Origin: Acidimicrobiia bacterium
Lineage (GTDB): Bacteria; Actinomycetota; Acidimicrobiia; Spongiisociales; UBA5794
DNA: 34,275 bases
Assembly: GCA_029939995.1 (NCBI GenBank)
Contig: JAOZRW010000023.1
Location: 1 to 34,275 of the forward strand
Reading direction: 5' to 3'
This document shows, one piece after another, positions 1-8,208 of this stretch. Below the pieces are notes generated by a model. The model was not told the origin of the DNA and made no database searches. It worked only from the letters and a program-made list of their open reading frames with translations. Within the stretch, counting starts at the first letter, position 1; every line of letters begins with the position of its first letter. The translations under genes and the position numbers were made by a program.

Positions 1-1100
<1,100 letters not shown>

Positions 1101-1108
1101 AGAACCCG

Positions 1109-1114
1109 ATGATA
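1109..1114 (-). promoter_or_regulatory. -10 box TATCAT, 8 nt before secA ATG (leaderless candidate)
   Basis: Minus strand TATCAT-CGGGTTCT-ATG. Confidence 0.6.
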
Positions 1115-1189
1115 CGGGGACAAGGCCGGTTGTTCGACACGTCGTCCACGACTCGAAGCGACGAGCGGACGGACCGCCGCTCTCGCTCG

Positions 1190-1843
1190 CTACTGGGCCA
1201 GGCTGATCAGGTCCTCGCGAACTGCGTACAGGACGGCCTCATTGCGTGAGTGAAGGCCGAGCTTGTCCAGGATGTTCCTGATGTGGTTCTTGACGGTGTT
1301 CTCCGAGATGTAGAGGAGCTCCCCGATCTGGCGGCTCGTCTGTCCCTGGGCGACGAGTTGGAGCACCTCGAGCTCCCGGCCGGTGAGCACAGGTTTCCTC
1401 GAGAGCAGCAGCTCCTGGTGACGCAGCAGTTGCCGCGTCACGTCGAGGAGCTTGCCCGCCATGTTGGGCGACACGGCGGCACCGCCCTTCTCGACCGAAT
1501 CGAGAGCTCCGACGAGGTCGTCGAACGGGGCGTCCTTCGTCACGTAGCCCCGCGCCCCCGCCTTGATGCCGACGAGCAGATCCTCTTCGGATTCGCTCGC
1601 GGTGAGGAGCACCACCTGGGCACCCGGGGCGACGGCGGTCAGCTTCTCGACGACGTCGAGACCGGAGACTCCCGGCATCAGGATGTCGAGCAGGACGAGA
1701 TCGGGTTGGCATTCCTCGGCGACGGTGACCGCTTCTTCAGCGCTACCGGCTTCTCCCACGATGTGGAACCCTGCGTCCCCGAGCGCTGATGCCAGGCCCG
1801 CACGGAACAACGGTACGTCGTCGACAACAAGCAGTCTCTTCAT
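1190..1843 (-). CDS. NarL/FixJ-family response regulator (REC + LuxR-type HTH)
   Basis: [21 protein letters not shown]...[19 protein letters not shown]...[52 protein letters not shown]. Confidence 0.95.
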   Translation of the reverse strand: MKRLLVVDDVPLFRAGLASALGDAGFHIVGEAGSAEEAVTVAEECQPDLVLLDILMPGVSGLDVVEKLTAVAPGAQVVLLTASESEEDLLVGIKAGARGYVTKDAPFDDLVGALDSVEKGGAAVSPNMAGKLLDVTRQLLRHQELLLSRKPVLTGRELEVLQLVAQGQTSRQIGELLYISENTVKNHIRNILDKLGLHSRNEAVLYAVREDLISLAQ

Positions 1844-1868
1844 CTCGGTCGGCCACCCCGGCTCGGTT

Positions 1869-2417
1869 CTATTCCGGTTCGATCAGACCGAGGTCGCCGT
1901 CGTGGCGGTTGTAGAGCACCGATTGCTTGCCCGTATCCGCATCGAGGAACACGAAGAAATCGTGACCGATCATCTCCATCTGCAGAGCAGCTTCCTCGAC
2001 CGACATGGGCCGCAACTCGAAGGTCTTCGTCCTCACGACCACGGCATCCCGGTCACGATGATCATCGACCGGTTGGACGAGCGGGTTGAGGTCTTTGTGG
2101 CTTGCCTTGCGCGATCGCTGGATGAGTCGCTCTTTGAGCTTGCGGAGTTGCCGTTCGTATTTGTCGGACGCGGTGTCGAGGGCCGCTCGTGCATCGAACG
2201 CGTTCGATTCGACGCGCACGATCTGGCTCCCGGCCTTTGCGGTGATCTCGACCCGGTAGCGGGCATCGGCCTGTCGCGGATTGCCGTTCTCGGAGAACTC
2301 GACGTCGACGTCGGTGACATCGTCGAAGATCCTCCCGGCATGCTCGATCTTCTCCAAAGCGAGTTCGCGGATGTCATCTGCGACCTCGGTGCTTCGTCCG
2401 TGGATCCGAACGTTCAC
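1869..2417 (-). CDS. hpf: Ribosome hibernation promoting factor, long form (HPF/RaiA family)
   Basis: MNVRIHGRSTEVADDIRELALEKIEHAGRIFDDVTDVDVEFSE plus C-terminal dimerisation-type domain VVRTKTFELRPMSVEEAALQMEMIGHDFFVFLDADTGKQSVLYNRHDGDLGLIEP. GTG start overlaps the comF stop by 4 nt. Confidence 0.93.
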   Translation of the reverse strand: MNVRIHGRSTEVADDIRELALEKIEHAGRIFDDVTDVDVEFSENGNPRQADARYRVEITAKAGSQIVRVESNAFDARAALDTASDKYERQLRKLKERLIQRSRKASHKDLNPLVQPVDDHRDRDAVVVRTKTFELRPMSVEEAALQMEMIGHDFFVFLDADTGKQSVLYNRHDGDLGLIEPE

Positions 2418-3133
2418 TCGTGCTCCTCTCCGTCTCGTTCGTGGCCTCTTCCGGGGTCCCGTACCCGCGACAGATCGACGCCGTCGATCATGCGGGCGCG
2501 GAGGGTGTTCCGATCGTTCGGACCGCTGGACGGGTGAACCGTCACTGCACCTCCAGAGGGGCCATCTCCTCGTTTCACTCTACTCGCGATGGTCCCCGTC
2601 AGCGCAAGAGTCGGAAGACCCCGAAGCGCGACCGAGGCGGCCAGTACGGTCGCACCCGTCGTGAGGACGTCGTCGACGAGCACGGCTCCCCCGGGAACGG
2701 CCTCGGAGGTGGGTTCGAACGACACGGGGGCACGTTCGCTCCTGGATCGCCCGGCGTGGCGACGCCACCACCATCGCGAGCGCAACGCCGGGATCACGGG
2801 CAGCCCGGTGCGGGCCGCGACGCCGGAAGCGAGGACGAGGGCCGGGTCCACGCCGTGCCGAAGCACGCGGAGCCTCGCCCGAGGAACCGGGACCAGCGCC
2901 GTCGCGGACGATGGAAGACGGTCGGTCATCGCTTCGATGAGGGGACCGGCCGCGGCGACGACCCCCCGGTACTTCAACGCGTGCACGAGGAGCCTGGCCG
3001 GCCCTTCGTGGACGTAGCCCGCCACACCGATCAGCCCCAGGCCGACCGTGATCTCGGGAGCCGGTCGCAGCTCCAGGCGACATCGCTCGCACAGGGGTCC
3101 GGTGGACGGCATGGTGCACGCGAGACAGAGCAT
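2414..3133 (-). CDS. comF: ComF family phosphoribosyltransferase-like protein
   Basis: N-terminal CLAC...CERC zinc-ribbon, LVHALKYRG, VLVDDVLTTGAT PRPP motif. Confidence 0.9.
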   Translation of the reverse strand: MLCLACTMPSTGPLCERCRLELRPAPEITVGLGLIGVAGYVHEGPARLLVHALKYRGVVAAAGPLIEAMTDRLPSSATALVPVPRARLRVLRHGVDPALVLASGVAARTGLPVIPALRSRWWWRRHAGRSRSERAPVSFEPTSEAVPGGAVLVDDVLTTGATVLAASVALRGLPTLALTGTIASRVKRGDGPSGGAVTVHPSSGPNDRNTLRARMIDGVDLSRVRDPGRGHERDGEEHE

Positions 3134-3139
3134 GACGCG

Positions 3140-3145
3140 AACGTA
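3140..3145 (-). promoter_or_regulatory. -10 box TACGTT, 6 nt before comF ATG (leaderless candidate)
   Basis: Minus strand TACGTT-CGCGTC-ATG. Confidence 0.55.
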
Positions 3146-3176
3146 TCTCGACGGTGGGACAGAATCCGCGATGGTC

Positions 3177-3208
3177 GACCGGCGGACGGAACAGTCCTTC
3201 CGCCGGTC
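3177..3208 (-). terminator. Hairpin downstream of the adenosylhomocysteinase gene, candidate terminator
   Basis: Perfect 10-bp arms gaccggcgga / tccgccggtc with 12-nt loop, just 3' of the ahcY stop. No clear U-tract. Confidence 0.4.
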
Positions 3209-3214
3209 CGGCTC

Positions 3215-4462
3215 CTACGTCCCTTCTTCCCACGAATCGAGGTAGCGGACCTGTTCCGGTGTCAGCGTCTCGAGGCCTGCGCCCATCGCGGCGAGCTTCA
3301 GCTTCGCAACCTCTTCGTCGAGTTCGTGAGGGAGCACGTAGACGTCCGGCTCCAGGCTCTCCGCGTTCTCGACGAGCCACTCGGCGGCGAGGGCTTGATC
3401 GGCGAACGACATGTCCATGACGTCGGCCGGATGTCCCTCCGCCGCCCCGAGGTTCACGAGACGACCCTGGGCAACGACGATGATCCTGCGCCCGTCGGCC
3501 AGTTCGTACTCTTCGAGGTTGTCGCGAATGTCACGCCGTCCGACGGCCATCTCATCGAGACCCGCCAGATCGAGTTCGACGTCGAAGTGCCCGGCGTTGG
3601 CGAGGATCACGCTGTCTTTCATCACCGCGAAGTGCTCGGGTCGGAAGATGTGGATGTCGCCGGTTACGGTCAGGAACACGTCGCCGATCGGTGCGGCCTC
3701 AGCCGCCGTCATCACACGGTATCCCTCCATGGCTGCGGACAGGGCACGGATCGGGTCGACTTCGATCACGACGACGTTCGAGCCGAGACCGGACGCGCGC
3801 CGGGCGATCCCCCACCCGCAATCGCCGAACCCGGCGACGACGACCGTGCGCCCCGCGAACAGGATGTTCGAAGCGCGCAGGATCCCATCGAGCGAGGACT
3901 GCCCCGTTCCGTGCCGGTTGTCGAACAGGTGCTTCGTCGCCGAGTCGTTCACGGCGACGACGGGGTACCGCAGCACACCGTTCTTCGCCATGGAGCGGAG
4001 CCGTAGGACGCCGGTGGTGGTCTCTTCGAGGCCGCCCAGGATCGGCTGGGTGGTCCGTTCGCGGTGCAGCACCGTCGTGGTGTCGGCACCGTCGTCGAAC
4101 ACGAGATCGGGCCCGGTGTCGAGGATCGCGTTGATGTGGCGATAGAAGGTCTCCGAGTCCTCGCCGCGGATGGCGAACACGGGGATGCCGTCGTCGACCA
4201 ACGCCGCGGTCACGTCGTCTTGCGTCGAGAGCGGGTTCGAGGCACTGAGGGCCACGGATGCGCCACCGGCCCGCAGGGTCTTCATCAACACGGCGGTTTC
4301 GGTTGTGACGTGCATGCACGCCGCGACCTTGACGCCTTCGAGCGGGCGCTCGGCCTCGAACCGCTCACGGATGGCGGCCAGGACGGGCATCCTGCGATCG
4401 GCCCACGCGATACGGCGCCGGCCCTCCGAAGCGAGCGATGGGTCGGCGATGTCGTAGTTCAT
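3215..4462 (-). CDS. ahcY: Adenosylhomocysteinase, short (archaeal/Thermotoga-like) form
   Basis: VAACMHVTTETAVLMKTLRAGGASVALSASNPLSTQDDVTAAL, GILRASNILFAGRTVVVAGFGDCGWGIARRASGLGSNVVVIEVDP. Ends ...LTPEQVRYLDSWEEGT with no C-terminal KPDHYRY-type tail. Confidence 0.93.
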   Translation of the reverse strand: MNYDIADPSLASEGRRRIAWADRRMPVLAAIRERFEAERPLEGVKVAACMHVTTETAVLMKTLRAGGASVALSASNPLSTQDDVTAALVDDGIPVFAIRGEDSETFYRHINAILDTGPDLVFDDGADTTTVLHRERTTQPILGGLEETTTGVLRLRSMAKNGVLRYPVVAVNDSATKHLFDNRHGTGQSSLDGILRASNILFAGRTVVVAGFGDCGWGIARRASGLGSNVVVIEVDPIRALSAAMEGYRVMTAAEAAPIGDVFLTVTGDIHIFRPEHFAVMKDSVILANAGHFDVELDLAGLDEMAVGRRDIRDNLEEYELADGRRIIVVAQGRLVNLGAAEGHPADVMDMSFADQALAAEWLVENAESLEPDVYVLPHELDEEVAKLKLAAMGAGLETLTPEQVRYLDSWEEGT

Positions 4463-5451
4463 GATGTTCCTTTCGCGAGCATTGTCTTGAACGATTCGAG
4501 CGTCTCGACGGGTGTCGGGTCGACGCCGGCGGCTTCAGCCATCGCCACGGACGCCACGTCGCCGACGACGGCGAGACTGAAGAATCGGGCGAGGGCGGCG
4601 TCTCCGCTCGACCGCACATCTCCGACACGTTTCACCGAGCCGGAGAGTACCGCAGCCGAGAGGTCGAGACGTCGCGCCACACGGGGGTGCTCGGCCTCAT
4701 CGCGCAGGTAGATGACACCGAACGGGTCGCTCGAATCCGGTTGCCAGCCTTCGAGTTCGTTGTGGTTCATCTCCGGGACGATCCCGGCGAACGCCGGCCG
4801 CTTCGCGTTCTCGTTGATCTGCGTCTTCCATCGGTATGCCGCCGTCGAACCGACGCCGCGTCCGCCGTAGATGACGGCGGTGCGCGTCCCCAGGCCCTCG
4901 GCGAGTTCCCGTCCCAGGACCACGGCGGCACCGTCACCGTCGTCGAGAAGCCGGTCGAGCGTCTCGGCAGCTTCGGTGAGCGATGCGGTGGTGTTCGGGA
5001 CCTGTCCGGCCGCCCCGAGCATCGCGACGACCGCGGCGGTCTGGTATCCGACCCCTGCCCGGGGCTGCATGCCGCCCGGCACGCCCAGGTACGGCATCTC
5101 CCGCTCGCGAGCGATCGCGGCGAGGCGGCCACCGGAGGCAACGGCGGCGATGTCGAGCCCGGCGGCGAGGGCCTGGTCGACGCCGGAGAGCACCTCTTCC
5201 GTGTTCCCCGAGTACGAGACCGCTATCACCATCGCTCCGCCGTCGACGGCCCACGTCGGGAGTCCGTAGCCGCGATGTACGACGATCGGTGTGCGCGCAT
5301 CGGCGACGAGTGTCCCGACGCTCGCCGCCATCGCGGAGCCTCCCATTCCGAGCAGGACGATCGGCCCCTCCGGCTGCATCGGGGGCACGTCGCGCCCGAT
5401 GCCCCATCGGAGCTGCTCCGGCAGGCTGAGAATGTGGTCGAGCATGGTCAT
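4459..5451 (-). CDS. SIS-domain bifunctional phosphoglucose/phosphomannose isomerase-like protein
   Basis: MTMLDHILSLPEQLRWG...IVLLGMGGSAMAASVG...VIAVSYSGNTEEVLSGVDQAL...KTQINENAKRPAFAGIVPEMNHNELEGW. Start placed at the ATG overlapping the upstream stop. Confidence 0.88.
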   Translation of the reverse strand: MTMLDHILSLPEQLRWGIGRDVPPMQPEGPIVLLGMGGSAMAASVGTLVADARTPIVVHRGYGLPTWAVDGGAMVIAVSYSGNTEEVLSGVDQALAAGLDIAAVASGGRLAAIAREREMPYLGVPGGMQPRAGVGYQTAAVVAMLGAAGQVPNTTASLTEAAETLDRLLDDGDGAAVVLGRELAEGLGTRTAVIYGGRGVGSTAAYRWKTQINENAKRPAFAGIVPEMNHNELEGWQPDSSDPFGVIYLRDEAEHPRVARRLDLSAAVLSGSVKRVGDVRSSGDAALARFFSLAVVGDVASVAMAEAAGVDPTPVETLESFKTMLAKGTS

Positions 5452-5630
5452 CGGTCTGAAGGGGTGGCTTCTTCGATCAGCATGACGGGGATGCCGTCGC
5501 GAACCGGGTATCGGAGCCCGCACCCGGTGCAGACGAGCGACGGCGGCTCGACCTGCTCGACGAGCGTTCCGGTGCATGACGGGCATTGCATGATCTCGAG
5601 CAATGCCGGGTCGATCAGATGGTCGGTCAC
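5448..5630 (-). CDS. Trm112 family / small zinc-ribbon protein
   Basis: VTDHLIDPALLEIMQCPSCTGTLVEQVEPPSLVCTGCGLRYPVRDGIPVMLIEEATPSDR. Two CxxC pairs, GTG start overlaps the PMM stop. Confidence 0.9.
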   Translation of the reverse strand: MTDHLIDPALLEIMQCPSCTGTLVEQVEPPSLVCTGCGLRYPVRDGIPVMLIEEATPSDR

Positions 5631-6964
5631 GTTCCCTCCTCGATGATCGACGCGACCGCAGCGACGAGTTCGTCGACTGCAGCGGCGTCGGTGGCTTCTG
5701 CGTTGAGTCTCAGCTTCGGTTCCGTGTTCGACGGCCTCAGATTGAACCATCGATCGCCGAGATCGACGGTCATCCCGTCGAGGTGATCGATCCGCGCATC
5801 CGGGAACGCCGCCGCAACGGCGTTCGCCGCCGCCGTCTGGTCCGCGACGTCGAAGTTGATCTCTCCCGATCCGGCGTACGGCTCGTACCGGATGCGGAGT
5901 TCGGAGAGCGGGCGACCTGCTTCTGAGAGAACCTGCATCAGCACGAGGAGTGCGAGGATCCCGGAGTCCGCCCGGTAGTTGGCACGGAAGTAGTAGTGGC
6001 CCGAGTGCTCGCCGCCGAAGACGGCGCCGGTCTCTTTCATCACCTGTTTGATGAACGAGTGTCCGACGCGGGTCCGGATCGGTGTCCCTCCCGAGGCCAG
6101 GACCGTTTCGGGGACGGCCTTCGAGCAGATGAGGTTGTGCACGATCGAGGCACCGGGCTCTCGGTGCAGGAACCAGTCGGCGATGATCGCCGTCGTTGTG
6201 CTGCCGGGGAGCGGCTTGCCGAGATCGTCGATGAAGAACGCCCGGTCGGCGTCGCCGTCGAACGCGACGCCGAGATCGGGATGCTCCGCTTCCATCAGGG
6301 CAAGCAGATCGGCGAGGTTCTCGGGACGGAGCGGGTCCGCGGGATGATTCGGGAACGTTCCGTCCGGCTCGAGGTAGAGGCCGATGAGCCGCGAGGGGAG
6401 CCGCTCGAAGACTGTGGGGATCGCGATGCCGGCCATCCCGTTCCCCCCGTCTGCGGCGACCGTCAGATCGGCGAAGGCGTCGACGTCGACGACGCTGAAG
6501 AGATGGTCGACGTATCCCCCGAGGACGTCGACGGTCTCGATCGCCCCGCGAGGTCCCGCTTCCCCACCTCCGGAGAGGGCGATCTCCTTGATCTCCCTGA
6601 GACCGGTGTCCTCGCCGACGGGGGCGGCGCCGGCGAGACAGAACTTCAACCCGTTGTAGTTCGCGGGGTTGTGCGATGCCGTGACGACGACGCCCGGGAT
6701 GTTCCTGTCTCCGGCGACGTAGTAGAGCGCGTCCGTGGTGATCTCTCCGATCGCGAGCACGTCGGTGCCCGCCGCGGTGATGCCCTCCGTGAGGGCGCTC
6801 GCGATCGAGGGGGATGAAACCCGGCAGTCCCTGCCGACGGCGATCCGATCGACACCGGCGTACGAGGCGAAGCCGTACCCGATCCTGCGTGCGGCTTCCT
6901 CATCGATCTGGGTGGGGTAGAGCCCGCGAACGTCGTAGGCCTTGAAGATGGTGTCGAGATCCAT
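5627..6964 (-). CDS. manB: Phosphomannomutase/phosphoglucomutase
   Basis: MDLDTIFKAYDVRGLYPTQIDEEAARRIGYGFA...VVVTASHNPANYNGLKFC...VAFDGDADRAFFID...GGEHSGHYYFRANYRADSG. Confidence 0.94.
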   Translation of the reverse strand: MDLDTIFKAYDVRGLYPTQIDEEAARRIGYGFASYAGVDRIAVGRDCRVSSPSIASALTEGITAAGTDVLAIGEITTDALYYVAGDRNIPGVVVTASHNPANYNGLKFCLAGAAPVGEDTGLREIKEIALSGGGEAGPRGAIETVDVLGGYVDHLFSVVDVDAFADLTVAADGGNGMAGIAIPTVFERLPSRLIGLYLEPDGTFPNHPADPLRPENLADLLALMEAEHPDLGVAFDGDADRAFFIDDLGKPLPGSTTTAIIADWFLHREPGASIVHNLICSKAVPETVLASGGTPIRTRVGHSFIKQVMKETGAVFGGEHSGHYYFRANYRADSGILALLVLMQVLSEAGRPLSELRIRYEPYAGSGEINFDVADQTAAANAVAAAFPDARIDHLDGMTVDLGDRWFNLRPSNTEPKLRLNAEATDAAAVDELVAAVASIIEEGT

Positions 6965-6970
6965 GAGGGG

Positions 6971-6976
6971 ATTGTA
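6971..6976 (-). promoter_or_regulatory. -10 box TACAAT, 6 nt before phosphomannomutase ATG (leaderless candidate)
   Basis: Minus strand TACAAT-CCCCTC-ATG. Confidence 0.65.
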
Positions 6977-7020
6977 CGGTGCGCGGGGAACACGTCGGGG
7001 CCCTGTCTCCGTTCCCTTCC

Positions 7021-7026
7021 TACACT
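7021..7026 (+). promoter_or_regulatory. -10 box TACACT, 8 nt before GT2 ATG (leaderless candidate)
   Basis: TACACT-CCCGCTCC-ATG. Confidence 0.6.
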
Positions 7027-7034
7027 CCCGCTCC

Positions 7035-7742
7035 ATGGTCTCCGACACACCGCCGACGCTCTCGGTCGTCATCCCCGTTCACAACGAAGCCGACTACCTC
7101 CCCGGAGCCCTCGCCGACCTGTTCGACGAGCTCGCCGACGTTCCGGCCCCGGTCACCGTTCTGATCGTGGAGAACGGCTCGACCGACGGAACGGCGGAAG
7201 TGGTCGGGGCGTCGATCCCCCGCTACCCGGGACTCGGGCTCCTGACGCTTCCGACGCCGGACTACGGGGCCGCCATGCGTGAGGGCTTCCTCGCGACGGA
7301 TGGGACGTGGGCGGTCAACTTCGACATCGACTACTTCTCCGGCGACTTCCTCCGTTCCGTGCTCGAGATCGGCACCGACGCCGACATCGTGCTCGCGTCG
7401 AAGCGGACGGAGGGCGCAGACGATCAACGCGGCGTGATGCGCCGATTCGCGACGTGGACGTTCAATCAGATCCTCCGGTTCGTGCTCTCATCCGGCGTGT
7501 CGGACACGCACGGGATGAAGGCGATCCGTCGTGAAGTCGTCGATGCCGTGGTCCCCCAGGTCATCTCGACGCAGGATCTGTTCGACACCGAGCTCGTGGT
7601 CCGGGCCGAACACGCCGGCTACCGGATCGCAGAGGTCCCCGCGGTCGTCGAGGAGAAACGTGAGACGAAGAGCAGCCTGGCCAAGCGGGTCCCGCGTACG
7701 CTCAAGGGCGTGTGGAAGATCCGAACGGACATGCGTCGCTGA
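7035..7742 (+). CDS. Family 2 glycosyltransferase, DPM1-like polyprenyl-phosphate sugar transferase
   Basis: PTLSVVIPVHNEADYLPGAL...VLIVENGSTDGTAEV...DYGAAMREGF...AVNFDIDYFSGDFL. No C-terminal TM segments. Confidence 0.9.
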   Translation: MVSDTPPTLSVVIPVHNEADYLPGALADLFDELADVPAPVTVLIVENGSTDGTAEVVGASIPRYPGLGLLTLPTPDYGAAMREGFLATDGTWAVNFDIDYFSGDFLRSVLEIGTDADIVLASKRTEGADDQRGVMRRFATWTFNQILRFVLSSGVSDTHGMKAIRREVVDAVVPQVISTQDLFDTELVVRAEHAGYRIAEVPAVVEEKRETKSSLAKRVPRTLKGVWKIRTDMRR

Positions 7743-7749
7743 GCGGCCG

Positions 7750-8208
7750 TCACACACCGGCGTCGGTGCGTTCCCGATCCTTGATCGCCTTGCCGAAGAC
7801 GAGATCGCGGTACGACGCGAACTTCGGGATCAAGATCACGAGCGACGTGACGAGGTACACGCCGTTCGCTGCGAGCTTGGACAGGGGGCCGAAGAACGCC
7901 TCGGCGAACCACATCGTGCCCGCCGTTCCGGCCCAGGCGGCGAGGTTGACGAGGTAGAAGTGGAGCGTCTCCCTCCCCGAGACCTTCCCGTCCTTCAGTT
8001 CGAAGGTCCAGAACCGGTTGAGGAGATACGACATGAACGTCGTCAACGCGAACGCGACGCTCACGGCGAGAACCGACCACCAGCCCATCCAGAGGAACAC
8101 GTTGAAGAGCGCGAAGGAGACGATCGTGTTCGCGACGCCGACGAAGCCGACCTTCACGAACTGCCCCAGGGCCTCCCGTGTGAGGAACGTCGAGAGGTAT
8201 CGCTTCAT
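7750..8208 (-). CDS. GtrA-like family membrane protein
   Basis: LGQFVKVGFVGVANTIVSFALFNVFLWMGWWSVLAVSVAFALTTFMSYLLNRFWTFELKDG. Four hydrophobic segments, LNRxWTF motif. Confidence 0.9.
   Translation of the reverse strand: MKRYLSTFLTREALGQFVKVGFVGVANTIVSFALFNVFLWMGWWSVLAVSVAFALTTFMSYLLNRFWTFELKDGKVSGRETLHFYLVNLAAWAGTAGTMWFAEAFFGPLSKLAANGVYLVTSLVILIPKFASYRDLVFGKAIKDRERTDAGV

Noticed and set aside
2420-4006. Long + strand ORF (528 aa) antisense to comF/ahcY
   Set aside because: Shadow ORF of high-GC DNA. The opposite strand encodes clearly recognisable ComF and AHCY; the translation is Arg/Asp-rich and unlike a real protein.
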